DNA of 64,000 nt from CBDDGJ01 sp965227805 (GTDB lineage Bacteria; Pseudomonadota; Alphaproteobacteria; RS24), in assembly GCA_965227805.1 (NCBI GenBank), contig CBDDGJ010000003.1:1240001-1304000 (forward strand), written 5' to 3'. The position numbers and the translations under genes are program-made. Positions 36,901 to 45,754 of the stretch are shown here, one piece after another. The notes under the pieces were generated by a model. That model was not told where the DNA came from and did no database searches. It saw only the letters and a program-made list of their open reading frames with translations. How positions within the stretch are numbered: the stretch's first letter is position 1; each line of letters begins with the position of its first letter.

Positions 36901-37306
36901 ATCAGAGTTTACCGAGGCAGAGCACGCACGCATGCTGGATGAATTATTCGCCTTGCTAGATAACACTATGATCAAGCCGATATTTTCAGCCGCTGCGCGG
37001 GTTGAAATTACGATTACCGGCACGTTATCGCGTCGTGATGGCACGCCGCTTCTGGTTAATGGGCAGATAGACCGCTTTATTGAATTGCCGGATAAAATTA
37101 TATTGGTTGACTTCAAAAGTGGTGACATGCATGACCCGCCTCCGATTGCTTATATAAGGCAAATGGCGATTTACCAGGCTTTGATGCGCCACGCCAAGCC
37201 TGCTAAGCCGATCCATTGCTATCTGATTTGGACACAAACTGCACATATGGTGGCACTCGCCCAAGCGGATATGGATGCTGCTCTCGCCAAAGTAAATATT
37301 GCTTGA
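33944..37306 (+). CDS. addA: Double-strand break repair helicase AddA
   Basis: This is the 1120-residue motor and nuclease subunit of AddAB. UvrD-type helicase motifs are in order: Walker A AGAGKT (residues 22-27), LLDYDDLI, Walker B VDEAQDTSP near 388, GDEKQSIFSFQGAD near 428, MTIHGAKGLEAPIIF near 768 and YVALTRARERLYIGG near 840. The C-terminal RecB-like nuclease holds LVDFKSGD near 1065. All motifs look complete. Translation is coupled to addB. The next gene, trxA, starts 60 bp later. Confidence 0.95.
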   Translation: MSVAPHILASDPKQSAWVNAHAGAGKTYVLVTRLVRLMLAGTPPEKILCLTYTRNAAVEMQNRLFELLSAWALIDDAQLQADIKNRLDIDMHAAALPTARRLFAHALEAPGGLRIQTIHGFCDGLLHRFPIEAGISPEFTLMDDAMMHHCASTLLEQFLRAPATAIMAEALALLTRKMDEEKLIALTLKLISEREKVTHKDFTTIRHDIMAAVNLTQAALDGHDQNCENLLGEIAQSATAFIDILRSSGEKTDTKHADIIARFSQNMKTPDTKIAWKIIRPLFMTGSNTPRKNLCTKGIGERFSDMLTKLTIWQGRFMQLFEQHSNIKLLSQTEALYQFGKVFIESYDAYKHRQNLLDYDDLITLVNRLLTGTQAAAWVHYKIDNGIDHILVDEAQDTSPAQWQVIEALAREFFVTEVSSDNPRTIFAVGDEKQSIFSFQGADPNCFDAMRKKFDDMVQACGGRFRTIPMHEARRSVPEILQFVDNVFSNSPARQGVGVGGNKIRHTPFRADEQGMVELWEPTHHDKETRHDSPDMIPDKTHNKTAQQKLAQRIATKIDALIKDKTANIAPKDILILLRRRRGLGDEIMRALHEHNIPLAGADRMKLNEQLVIQDLLIAAEVALLPRDDLSLATFLRSPLGGVNEADLFTLAHGRAGSLWAAVKMHFAQGNECVKQAYTRLRWLMRAADYMRPFDFFAQFLSLDNLYKDMATRLGNEIDDPIDAFLRLALAYEGRETPSLTGFLHWIRHSDVELKRDMEQEQNAVRIMTIHGAKGLEAPIIFVPDTCRHMRTGGKHDLPILDDKNTLLLRLPKEYTTDYQLTMQEQAKQADHYESHRLLYVALTRARERLYIGGYLDKNQKSPAEASWYNYIARALKNDTYKVTENGETLWRVGKALPLVRLDEPALQEQLSPPPHWLYQKADPHDAMPDILVPSASETTSLGAPSAQAYKAARRGTLIHRLLENVPTLSPAMRREKAETYLRHHASEFTEAEHARMLDELFALLDNTMIKPIFSAAARVEITITGTLSRRDGTPLLVNGQIDRFIELPDKIILVDFKSGDMHDPPPIAYIRQMAIYQALMRHAKPAKPIHCYLIWTQTAHMVALAQADMDAALAKVNIA

Positions 37307-37366
37307 AATATGGCGAATTTCTGTTAGATTTGTAGACGATTATGATTCATATATTAGGAGTAAATT

Positions 37367-37687
37367 ATGCCAGTGTCTCATGTCGCTGAAGCTGATTTTC
37401 AAGCCGCGGTTGTGGATGCTGATGGTCCGGTTTTGGTTGATTTTTGGGCAGAATGGTGCGGCCCGTGTAAGCGCATTGCCCCAATTTTAGATGAGCTTTC
37501 GGATGAGCTTTCGGGCAAGGTGCACATTGTGAAGCTGAATGTTGATGAAAATCCACATATTATGACCAATTATGGGATACGCTCTATTCCGACAATGATT
37601 ATGTTTCAAGATGGTGCGCCCGCTGCGACCAAAATTGGTGCCACCTCCAAAAACGAATTAAAAACATGGATTGAAGATAATATCTAG
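37367..37687 (+). CDS. trxA: Thioredoxin
   Basis: This 106-residue thioredoxin has the redox motif WCGPCK (Cys31 and Cys34) and the cis-Pro block GIRSIPTMIMF. It keeps cytosolic proteins reduced. A good ribosome site (TAGGAG, 7 bp before ATG) is present. It follows addA, a common alphaproteobacterial order, but the 60-bp gap may contain its own promoter. Confidence 0.97.
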   Translation: MPVSHVAEADFQAAVVDADGPVLVDFWAEWCGPCKRIAPILDELSDELSGKVHIVKLNVDENPHIMTNYGIRSIPTMIMFQDGAPAATKIGATSKNELKTWIEDNI

Positions 37688-37834
37688 GCAATTTTACATG
37701 TTGCCGTGTTTACGCCCATTAAACGATATATATTTATAAAGCGTATTTCGTGCCCTCATATATTCTCATAGTAAAGCCTTATTCTTGCCAAAATATGCGA
37801 ATAATGAGTGTTATAAGTTAAAAGTAAGTTATTT

Positions 37835-38674
37835 ATGAGGTTTAACCCCATGCGCAAGACACGCCCTATATATTTCACGCGTGCATATTTTCCATATCAT
37901 AGCTTTTATGGTGCCTTATTTTTGTCAGCATGTGGGGATGTATATTCCGAGAGTTCAAGTTCAACATCATCGATTGATATATCTGATGATTATACAGATG
38001 ATACGTCAACAAGCTCAAATTTTAGTACAAGTAGTGATGCAGCAGGAGCAATAGAGACAAGTGACGACATTGACTGGCATAGGGTAGAGCTGGATGCAGG
38101 TTATGAATATAGTTTTATAGTCGACCCCCAAAGCGAGTTAGATGTTAAAATTGACGGGCTTTTTGATGCCTTTGGAGATCCTGTGATAAGTAGCGATGTT
38201 GATGCGTCAGATGATGGTGGGAATGAAACACTTAGCTATGTGGTTACAACAAGCGGCACGTATTATATCGCTGTTGAAAGCTATTCCACCAGCACAGGCA
38301 GCTATACGGTTTCTGCCACACGTAATATATCTGACGATTATGCAGATGATACATCAACCAGCTCAAATTTTAGCACAAGTGATGATGCAGCAGGTGTAAT
38401 TGAGACAAGTGATGATGTTGACTGGCATAAAATTTATTTATACTCATTTTATGATTATGAATTTACGGTCGCCCCTGAAAGCGGTTTTGACATTAAGATT
38501 AAAGCTATTTATGATTCGTCTCTTGATCTTGTTGCAGACTCGGTTGATCGCTCATCGGCGGGTCGTGACGAGCAAATCGAGTTTACGCCGCGTTCAAACG
38601 GCTATTATTATGTGGCGATTGAAGGCTATAATGGCGATACGGGTAGCTATACGATAGATGCTGATATTATTTAG
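37835..38674 (+). CDS. Lipoprotein with two tandem pre-peptidase C-terminal (PPC) domains
   Basis: The N-terminus ends in a lipobox (ALFLSACGD, Cys near residue 33), so the protein should be lipidated and exported. The start is either 37835 or the ATG at 37850, which has GAGG 9 bp upstream and gives a better signal peptide. Two units of about 105 residues follow. Each opens with ISDDYxDDTSTSSNFST, has an E/V-I-ETSDDxDWH motif, and closes with GYYY/GTYYIAVExY...GSYT, the mark of PPC beta-sandwiches. The DNA of the two units is also similar, so they arose by recent duplication. Ser/Thr/Asp richness suggests secretion. No protease domain is attached. It interrupts the usual trxA-folC neighbourhood and overlaps the convergent folC stop by 4 bp. 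Confidence 0.82.
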   Translation: MRFNPMRKTRPIYFTRAYFPYHSFYGALFLSACGDVYSESSSSTSSIDISDDYTDDTSTSSNFSTSSDAAGAIETSDDIDWHRVELDAGYEYSFIVDPQSELDVKIDGLFDAFGDPVISSDVDASDDGGNETLSYVVTTSGTYYIAVESYSTSTGSYTVSATRNISDDYADDTSTSSNFSTSDDAAGVIETSDDVDWHKIYLYSFYDYEFTVAPESGFDIKIKAIYDSSLDLVADSVDRSSAGRDEQIEFTPRSNGYYYVAIEGYNGDTGSYTIDADII

Positions 38675-39963
38675 CCATTTTGAGCCAGCACAAACCCAGC
38701 CAGATAGAGCGAGCCGCATATTAAAATACGGGCATTTTCATCCTCAATCGCGGCCATAGCATCCTGAATAGACTTATGTGCACTGGCATCTATGCCGTGC
38801 ATTTTGGCGATATGGCTTAATTCATCTGCTGTAAAACTATTTTCTTGTGCAGGAATGGGAATACAATGCATGTGTGCTTCGGGCAGGGCTGTTAAAAATT
38901 CATCTGCTGATTTTGTGCGCATGAGCCCGCAAATAATATGCAAAGGGGCCGGGCGCATATGTGTGGCAGTTTCTGCCCAGTGTCGCAAAGCCTGTGCTGC
39001 CGCTTCATTATGGCCGCCATCCAGCCATATTTCAGATGCAGGCAAGCGTTTTTTTAGTGGGTCAATCACGGCACCGCTATAAAGAGGTTCAAGCCGTGCG
39101 CGCCAGCGGGCACGCTCTAGCCCCGTTGCAATAGCTGCCGCATTTATCTCCATATGTCGTGCGGCTGCAATCGCGGTGCCGGCATTGATAAGCTGATGTG
39201 CGCCTGTTAAGCGCGGCAAAGGCAAATCGAGCAGGGTGGTATCATCCTGAAAGATTAAGCGCCCCGCTTGTGCGTATGTGTGCCAGTGTTCCCCGCCAAA
39301 TAAGCAAGGCGTGTTATTGTGCTGTGCATGATGGTATATGGTTTGTTTTGCTTGTGCAGGCTGTGGCGCAATAATTGCCGGAATATCTGGTTTCAAAATA
39401 CCTGCTTTTTCGGCAGCGATTTCACGAAGTGTTGTGCCCAAAAAATCTTGATGATCAAGGCTTACCGGCGTGATGAGAGACAGATGGGGGGTGATGATAT
39501 TTGTCGCATCAAGCCTGCCGCCCAGACCAACCTCGAGCAATAAATAATCTGCCTTTTGGCGACTAAAGGCGAGAAAAGCGGCAGCCGTGATGATTTCAAA
39601 AACGGTGATTTGTGCGCCAGCATTGGCTTTTTGACAATGCTCAAGACAAATACTTAATTCTTTTTCATCAATGTCAACACCATTAAGCGCGATACGCTCA
39701 TGAAACTGCACCAGATGGGGCGAGGTATAGCTATGCACGCTTTTCCCATCTGCCTCTAGCATGGCACGTAAAAAGGCCAATGTAGAGCCTTTGCCATTTG
39801 TGCCGGCAATATGAATAATGGGCGGACAGTTTTGCTCAGGATTCCCCAATGCCGCCATTAAGCGGTGCATACGTTTTAAGGATAAATCAATCAATTTCGG
39901 GTGGAGGCTAAGCAGCTCATCTAATAGCTTTTGGCTTGCACGTTCCGGCATAAATTCGCTCAA
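38671..39963 (-). CDS. folC: Bifunctional folylpolyglutamate/dihydrofolate synthase
   Basis: This Mur-ligase-fold enzyme adds glutamate to dihydropteroate and to folates. The P-loop HIAGTNGKGST (near residues 50-60), SPHLVQFHERI (about 80-90) and LLEVGLGGRLDATN (near 141) are characteristic. Length 430 is normal. It is the last gene of the long minus-strand run aroA-cmk-rpsA-ihfB-trpF-trpB-trpA-accD-folC and starts 12 bp after the accD stop. Confidence 0.95.
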   Translation of the reverse strand: MSEFMPERASQKLLDELLSLHPKLIDLSLKRMHRLMAALGNPEQNCPPIIHIAGTNGKGSTLAFLRAMLEADGKSVHSYTSPHLVQFHERIALNGVDIDEKELSICLEHCQKANAGAQITVFEIITAAAFLAFSRQKADYLLLEVGLGGRLDATNIITPHLSLITPVSLDHQDFLGTTLREIAAEKAGILKPDIPAIIAPQPAQAKQTIYHHAQHNNTPCLFGGEHWHTYAQAGRLIFQDDTTLLDLPLPRLTGAHQLINAGTAIAAARHMEINAAAIATGLERARWRARLEPLYSGAVIDPLKKRLPASEIWLDGGHNEAAAQALRHWAETATHMRPAPLHIICGLMRTKSADEFLTALPEAHMHCIPIPAQENSFTADELSHIAKMHGIDASAHKSIQDAMAAIEDENARILICGSLYLAGFVLAQNG

Positions 39964-39975
39964 TATGAAGACTAT

Positions 39976-40833
39976 TTATGCGGCAGCATCATGCCGAAGC
40001 AAGCGTATAATGCGCCCAATAGTTTCGCGCAATTCATGACGATGCACCACCATATCCACCATGCCGTGATTACGTAAATATTCTGCTGTTTGAAACCCCT
40101 CGGGTAATTTTTCCTTAATGGTGTCCTTAATAACCCGTGGGCCGGCAAACCCAATAAGGGCACCAGGTTCGGCAATATGAATATCGCCCAACATGCCATA
40201 AGAGGCCGTAACCCCCCCCGTTGTCGGATTGGTAAGCACCACAATATAAGGTAAGCCGTGTTCGCGCAATGCTTGCACAAGAACAGTTGTGCGTGGCATT
40301 TGCATAAGCGATAAAATGCCTTCTTGCATACGTGCGCCCCCCGCTGCCGTGATCATAATAAGGGGTAATTTATGCTCTAAAGCGGTTTCGGCTGCTTTAA
40401 TAACAGCTTCTCCCGCTGCCATGCCCAATGAACCGCCCATAAAGAAGAAATCTTGCACGGCAATAATGGCCGCCTCGCCGTCAAGCGTCCCCTTACCGAT
40501 ACAAATGGCATCTTTTTGGCCAGTTTTTGCCCGCGCCGTTTTAATGCGGTCACTATATTTTTTATCATCCTTAAATTTAAGCGGGTCAAGCGGCACATCG
40601 GGCGTGTCAATCTGTTCATAATGCCCATTATCAAATATTTGCTTAAACCGTTCAGTCGCATTTAGGCGCATATGGTGGTTGCATGCGCTACACACTTTAT
40701 GCGTATCGGCGGCTTCCTGATGAAAAATCATTTCACCGCATGCGGGGCACTTCATCCATAAATTATCATCATTTTCGTCTTTCCGAAATACATTTGGGAA
40801 TTTGGGTCTAACAAAATTTGTAATCCAATTCAT
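39976..40833 (-). CDS. accD: Acetyl-CoA carboxylase carboxyltransferase beta subunit
   Basis: This subunit makes malonyl-CoA with AccA. The N-terminal four-Cys zinc finger is present (Cys29, Cys32, Cys48, Cys51), followed by the crotonase-fold carboxyltransferase domain with GGARMQEG, TTGGVTASYGMLGD and GFAGPRVI blocks. Length 285 is normal. It overlaps trpA by 4 bp; the trp-accD-folC arrangement is conserved in many proteobacteria. Confidence 0.97.
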   Translation of the reverse strand: MNWITNFVRPKFPNVFRKDENDDNLWMKCPACGEMIFHQEAADTHKVCSACNHHMRLNATERFKQIFDNGHYEQIDTPDVPLDPLKFKDDKKYSDRIKTARAKTGQKDAICIGKGTLDGEAAIIAVQDFFFMGGSLGMAAGEAVIKAAETALEHKLPLIMITAAGGARMQEGILSLMQMPRTTVLVQALREHGLPYIVVLTNPTTGGVTASYGMLGDIHIAEPGALIGFAGPRVIKDTIKEKLPEGFQTAEYLRNHGMVDMVVHRHELRETIGRIIRLLRHDAAA

Positions 40834-41651
40834 AAGTCTTCCCCTTTCGCCTGATGATGAACTGATGTGGCCAATTCAGCTGTGAGCGCAAGAACGGCAT
40901 CACACGGGTTTTCCATATTTTCTTTTATACAGTCTACCAAAACCGAACCCACCACCACTGCGTCAGCATTTTGGGCAATACGCGCTGCTTGTGCGGGGGT
41001 TTTTATACCAAATCCCACGGCAATAGGCAAATCGGTAATATGTCTTATGCGTGTAATGGCGTGTGCCACATGGTCGGCTTGCGGGGTGGCGGCACCGGTT
41101 GTGCCGGTAATAGAGACATAATAGATAAAGCCAGAGCTATTATGCAAAAGCACAGATAGCCGCTTCGCGTCGCTTGTGGGTGTTGCCAGCCGGATGAAAT
41201 CAAGCCCCGCGGCACGTGCCGGCAAGCATAATTCGGTATCTTCTTCCGGCGGCAAATCCACCACCAATAAGCCGTCCACACCGGCTGATTTGGCATCGCG
41301 TAAAAATGCGTCCGCACCATAATGATAAATCGGATTATAATAGCCCATTAAAATGAGCGGGGTCTCATTATTTTGAGCCCGAAAGGCGCGCACCATGTCT
41401 AGTGTCTTTTGCATTGTTTGGCCAGCGGCCAAGGCGCGTAAAGCAGCCTCTTGTATTGCGGGGCCGTCAGCCATGGGGTCGCTAAAGGGCATGCCCAGCT
41501 CAATAATGTCAATGCCTGCCTGCGGCAGCTGCATCAATATCTCCAAACCTTGTTCATAATTTGGATCACCAGCCATAATATAGCCGATAAAACCGGTTTT
41601 ATTTTGTGCTTTCAGGCGGGTAAAACACTGCTCTATGCGTGTCATGCTCAT
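40830..41651 (-). CDS. trpA: Tryptophan synthase alpha chain
   Basis: This TIM-barrel subunit cleaves indole-glycerol phosphate to indole and glyceraldehyde-3-phosphate. The catalytic Glu is in IIELGMPFSDPMADGP (near residue 50), the catalytic Asp in LLVVDLPPEED (near 130), and GFGIKTPAQA is the phosphate-binding loop. Length 273 is normal. Start and stop codons overlap trpB and accD by 4 bp each, so translation is coupled with the beta chain. Confidence 0.97.
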   Translation of the reverse strand: MSMTRIEQCFTRLKAQNKTGFIGYIMAGDPNYEQGLEILMQLPQAGIDIIELGMPFSDPMADGPAIQEAALRALAAGQTMQKTLDMVRAFRAQNNETPLILMGYYNPIYHYGADAFLRDAKSAGVDGLLVVDLPPEEDTELCLPARAAGLDFIRLATPTSDAKRLSVLLHNSSGFIYYVSITGTTGAATPQADHVAHAITRIRHITDLPIAVGFGIKTPAQAARIAQNADAVVVGSVLVDCIKENMENPCDAVLALTAELATSVHHQAKGEDL

Positions 41652-42856
41652 AATGCTACGCCCAGATGTTCGGCAACTGAAAATACGTCTTTATCGCCTC
41701 GGCCACATAGATTCATAATGATCACATTGTCTTGCGGTAAAGTGGGCGCAATTTTGCATAGATGCGCCAGTGCATGGGCAGGTTCCAGCGCAGGGATAAT
41801 CCCTTCCAGTTTTGTCAGTAATTGAAACGCCGCCAGGGCTTCTGCATCGGTTGCAGATACATAGGTAACGCGCCCGCTATCGCGTAAAAATGCATGTTCA
41901 GGCCCAATGCCCGGATAGTCCAATCCGGCGGAAATGGAATGACCTTCAATAATCTGTCCGTCTTCATCTTGCAACAAATAGGTGCGGTTACCGTGCAAAA
42001 TACCCGGTTCTCCACCTGCGAGCGATGCAGCATGATCAGGCGTGTTCAAGCCCCGTCCACCCGCTTCCACACCTATAATTGATACACCAGCATCGTTCAA
42101 AAATGGATAAAATAAACCCATTGCATTGGAACCACCACCAATACAAGCAATTAACATATCGGGTAGACGTCCCTCATAGGCTAAAATCTGTCGCTTTGTT
42201 TCTTCACCAATAATCGATTGAAAATCGCGCACCATGGCCGGATAAGGGTGTGGCCCTGCAACTGTGCCGATAATGTAAAATGTATTCTCAACATTGGTTA
42301 CCCAATCACGCAAGGCCTCATTCATGGCGTCTTTTAGTGTGCCCGCTCCCGAAGTTACAGGCACAACTTCCGCGCCTAAGAGTTTCATACGAAACATATT
42401 CGGTTTTTGCCGTTCGACATCCGTCGCCCCCATAAATATGGTGCATGGAAAACCGAAGCGCGCCGCTACTGTCGCGACGGCCACACCATGTTGCCCGGCC
42501 CCGGTTTCGGCAATGATACGGCTTTTTTTCATCCGCTTCGCCAGCAATATTTGTCCCAAACAATTATTGATTTTATGCGAACCGGTATGATTGAGCTCAT
42601 CGCGCTTAAGATAAATCTTTGCACCCCCCAAATGTTCGCTCAAGCGCGGGGCATAATAAAGCGGGCTTTCACGTCCGACATAATGTTTTTGTAAATCGGC
42701 AATTTCTGCCGCATAAGCCGGGTCGGCTTTGGCGTCTTTATAGGCTTGTTCCAGCTCAAGAATAAGCGGCATTAAGGTTTCGGCGACAAAGCGCCCCCCA
42801 TAAAGCCCGAAACGGCCATTTTCATCTGGTCCGGTATGATAGGAATTGAGCGTCAT
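41648..42856 (-). CDS. trpB: Tryptophan synthase beta chain
   Basis: This PLP enzyme joins indole to serine. The PLP-lysine motif NHTGSHKINNCLGQ (near residue 88) and the glycine-rich phosphate loop CIGGGSNAMGLF (near 232) are clear. Length 402 fits the TrpB1 class that pairs with TrpA. It lies between trpF and trpA with a 5-bp gap and a 4-bp overlap. Confidence 0.98.
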   Translation of the reverse strand: MTLNSYHTGPDENGRFGLYGGRFVAETLMPLILELEQAYKDAKADPAYAAEIADLQKHYVGRESPLYYAPRLSEHLGGAKIYLKRDELNHTGSHKINNCLGQILLAKRMKKSRIIAETGAGQHGVAVATVAARFGFPCTIFMGATDVERQKPNMFRMKLLGAEVVPVTSGAGTLKDAMNEALRDWVTNVENTFYIIGTVAGPHPYPAMVRDFQSIIGEETKRQILAYEGRLPDMLIACIGGGSNAMGLFYPFLNDAGVSIIGVEAGGRGLNTPDHAASLAGGEPGILHGNRTYLLQDEDGQIIEGHSISAGLDYPGIGPEHAFLRDSGRVTYVSATDAEALAAFQLLTKLEGIIPALEPAHALAHLCKIAPTLPQDNVIIMNLCGRGDKDVFSVAEHLGVAL

Positions 42857-42861
42857 ATTAT

Positions 42862-43518
42862 CTATCTCACTTGCGCAACGGCATTAACAAAATCACGCAT
42901 AAGGGCACTATCTTTTTTGCCGCATATGCTTTCAACACCGGAAGATATATCTAGCATAGGCGGGCGCACTTCACCAAGCGCGATTTGCACATTTTGTGCA
43001 TTTAGCCCGCCTGCAAGCATCCAGGGTTTTTTCCTGTCATAGGCGGTAAGGATGTCCCAATCAAAGGCGCGGGCATTGCCGCCGGGATTTTGCATATTTT
43101 GCGGGGGCTTGGTATCGAATAAATACCAATCGGCACTATCGCGATAAAATGCGGTTTTTTCTGTAACATCTTTTCGTGTGGACACAGATAAAGCCTTAAT
43201 AACCGGGCGGTGCCAGCGTGCTTTTATTTCAGCAATGCGTTGGGGTGTTTCTTGCCCATGTAATTGCAGGCGATGGGGCTCTATCGTAGCCATAACGGTT
43301 TCAAGGGTTATATCGTCAGCATCTACCAAAACAGCAATACGTTCAATTTGTGGTGCACAGCGCGCGGCGAGCATGGCTGCTTTGTCATAAGATAAATGAC
43401 GCGGCGATTTAGGGAAGAACATAAAGCCAGCAAAATCAATCTGAAGCTCATTTGCGGTTTCAATAGCGGCGTGATCGGTAAGCCCGCATATTTTTATTTT
43501 TACATGTTCATGAGTCAT
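42862..43518 (-). CDS. trpF: Phosphoribosylanthranilate isomerase
   Basis: This TIM-barrel enzyme of tryptophan synthesis has the catalytic Cys in KICGLTDHAAIE (near residue 11), a catalytic Asp in VLVDADD (near 66), LQLHGQETPQ and the phosphate loop LAGGLNAQNV (near 170). Length 218 is normal. The chosen ATG at 43518 overlaps the ihfB stop by 11 bp, and no in-frame start closer to the CGLT motif is better. With trpB and trpA it makes trpFBA; the remaining trp genes are elsewhere. Confidence 0.95.
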   Translation of the reverse strand: MTHEHVKIKICGLTDHAAIETANELQIDFAGFMFFPKSPRHLSYDKAAMLAARCAPQIERIAVLVDADDITLETVMATIEPHRLQLHGQETPQRIAEIKARWHRPVIKALSVSTRKDVTEKTAFYRDSADWYLFDTKPPQNMQNPGGNARAFDWDILTAYDRKKPWMLAGGLNAQNVQIALGEVRPPMLDISSGVESICGKKDSALMRDFVNAVAQVR

Positions 43519-43798
43519 TTTTTGCGTTTAGGCGATCATGTAATTTTTTTCCGGTTTTGAAAAAGGGGATATGCTTTTCATCAACATGCACCGTTTCGCC
43601 CGTGCGTGGATTGCGTCCAGCGCGTGCATCACGTTTTTTTACGGAGAAAGTGCCAAAGCCACGCAATTCCACACGGTCATCACGCGCCAATGCATCACCA
43701 ATTTCATCCAATATGCGATTGACAACGCGCTCAACATCACGATGATAAAGATGAGGAAACTTTTCTGAAATACGATTAATAAGATCAGATTTAATCAT
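43508..43798 (-). CDS. ihfB: Integration host factor subunit beta
   Basis: This 96-residue DNA-bending protein of the HU/IHF family has the DNA-binding arm signature GFGTFSVKKRDARAGRNPRTGE (residues 47-68, with the tip Arg-Asn-Pro intact). IhfB assignment over HU rests on the rpsA-ihfB order, typical of proteobacteria, and on the LINRISEKFPHLYHRDVERVV N-terminus. It begins 111 bp after the rpsA stop. Confidence 0.93.
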   Translation of the reverse strand: MIKSDLINRISEKFPHLYHRDVERVVNRILDEIGDALARDDRVELRGFGTFSVKKRDARAGRNPRTGETVHVDEKHIPFFKTGKKLHDRLNAKNDS

Positions 43799-43909
43799 AA
43801 TCTAACAAGCTCCCCCATAGGTGAATCAATCAAAGTCTTCTACGTATCGGATAAATCCACGAGGACTTTAGCCAAAGCATATGGCAATCGTCAAGCAGAA
43901 TAACTATCT

Positions 43910-45643
43910 TTATTTTTCATTTTTTTCTTTTTGCTGATTGAGTGCAGCGCCGAGAATATCGCCTAAAGATGCACCGCTATCGCTAGACCCATATTGGGCG
44001 ACGGCTTCTTTTTCTTCTGTGATTTCGAGCACTTTGATAGATAAGCCGATGCGGCGTGCCTTTTGGTCTATATTCGTAACCATAGCGTCAACTTTATCAC
44101 CGACATTAAAACGCTCGGGGCGTTGGTCTTCGCGGTCGCGCGATAAATCACTGCGGCGAATAAAGGCGGTAATATCGCTATCACCTACCGATACTTCCAG
44201 CCCATTATCGTTTACTTCGGTCACTTCGCATGTGATCACATCACCCCGTTTTTTATTGCCGAGGCTTTCAAACGGATCTACGCTTAATTGCTTGATGCCA
44301 AGACCTATGCGTTCTTTTTCCATATCAATTTCAAGCACCATGACATCGACAGTTTGTCCTTTCTGATAAGCCGCCATAGCGTCTTCACCTGATAGGTTCC
44401 AATCAATATCACTCATATGCACCATGCCATCAATATCGTGCTCCAGCCCGACAAACAGCCCAAATTCAGTGATGTTTTTAATCTGGCCAGAGAGTTTCGT
44501 GCCTATCGGATTTTTAGCAGAAAAATGTTCCCACGGATTCTCCATACATTGTTTGAGGCCGAGTGAAATACGGCGTTTCTCCGATTCGATTTCCAACACC
44601 ATCACTTCTACTTCCTGCGAGGTAGAGAGGATTTTTCCGGGGTGAACATTTTTCTTCACCCAGCTCATTTCCGACACATGCACCAAGCCTTCAACCCCGT
44701 CATTAAGCTCGATAAAGGCACCATATTCAGTGATATTGGTTACCTGTCCGACCACTTTGCTATGCAGAGGATATTTTGCTTCAATATTTGTCCACGGATC
44801 TTCTTCCAGCTGCTTCATGCCGAGGGAGATGCGTTGTGTTTCGGTGTTGATTTTCACAACTTGCACGTTAATGGTTTGCCCGATACTCAAAACCTCTGCA
44901 GGGTGATTGATACGTCGCCAGGCAATATCGGTGACATGCAGCAAGCCATCAATGCCACCCAAATCAATAAAGGCACCATAATCGGTAAGGTTTTTAACAA
45001 CGCCTTCCGTAACATGCCCCTCGGTTAGTTTCCCGACAATTTCACTACGTGCTTCGGCACGTGTTTCTTCTAATATCGCACGACGCGATACGACAATATT
45101 GCCGCGCCTGCGATCCATTTTCAAAATCTGGAAGGGTTGTGGCTGGTTCATAAGCGGGGTTACGTCACGAATGGGACGAATATCGATTTGACTCCCCGGT
45201 AGAAAAGCGGTTGCGCCGTCAAGGTCTACCGTAAAGCCGCCCTTAACCCGTCCGAAAATAACCCCTTCTACACGTTCATCCGCAGCATAGGATTTCTCGA
45301 GCTTAAGCCAGCTTTCCTCGCGTCGTGCTTTTTCGCGTGAGAGCATAGCCTCACCCATTGCATTTTCAATGCGCTCAATGTAAACATCAACATTATCATT
45401 AACGGCAATCGTTGCCTGTTGGCCGGTAAGGGTAAATTCGCTTAAAGGGATACGGCCTTCGGTTTTCAAGCCGACATCGACGATTGCGAAATCATTTTCA
45501 ATAGCCGTGATACGCCCCCGCACAACGCTTCCCTCAATCGGTGCGGTATGTGCAAAGCTGTCTTCCAGCATAGCGGCAAAATCATCCTGGCTTGGATTCA
45601 TATTTTTTTCGGTGTTTTGGGTTTCAGACAAGAAACTCTCCAT
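43910..45643 (-). CDS. rpsA: 30S ribosomal protein S1
   Basis: This 577-residue protein has six S1 (OB-fold) domains. The first two bind the ribosome and the later ones mRNA; repeated LVHVSEMSW-like and TEYGAFIEL-like signatures mark domains 3-6. The frame allows a start at 45643 or at an in-frame Met at 45601, which begins MNPSQDDFAAMLEDSF and matches the usual alphaproteobacterial N-terminus. Neither has a clear Shine-Dalgarno site, which is common for S1 genes because they are autoregulated. I keep the longer form. It lies between cmk and ihfB. Confidence 0.95.
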   Translation of the reverse strand: MESFLSETQNTEKNMNPSQDDFAAMLEDSFAHTAPIEGSVVRGRITAIENDFAIVDVGLKTEGRIPLSEFTLTGQQATIAVNDNVDVYIERIENAMGEAMLSREKARREESWLKLEKSYAADERVEGVIFGRVKGGFTVDLDGATAFLPGSQIDIRPIRDVTPLMNQPQPFQILKMDRRRGNIVVSRRAILEETRAEARSEIVGKLTEGHVTEGVVKNLTDYGAFIDLGGIDGLLHVTDIAWRRINHPAEVLSIGQTINVQVVKINTETQRISLGMKQLEEDPWTNIEAKYPLHSKVVGQVTNITEYGAFIELNDGVEGLVHVSEMSWVKKNVHPGKILSTSQEVEVMVLEIESEKRRISLGLKQCMENPWEHFSAKNPIGTKLSGQIKNITEFGLFVGLEHDIDGMVHMSDIDWNLSGEDAMAAYQKGQTVDVMVLEIDMEKERIGLGIKQLSVDPFESLGNKKRGDVITCEVTEVNDNGLEVSVGDSDITAFIRRSDLSRDREDQRPERFNVGDKVDAMVTNIDQKARRIGLSIKVLEITEEKEAVAQYGSSDSGASLGDILGAALNQQKEKNEK

Positions 45644-45754
45644 ATATCAAATTAAAGTGCCATTCGGCTATTTTATTGCTTTGCCGAAGGACGTCCCTTA
45701 AATTTAGATTTATTAATATAAGGGCAGGGTTAAAATTTAAGTTCCACTTTATTA

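Noticed and set aside
37367..38674. trxA and the PPC lipoprotein as one secretion-linked operon
   Set aside because: A 147-bp gap separates them, and thioredoxin is cytosolic and follows addA in many relatives.
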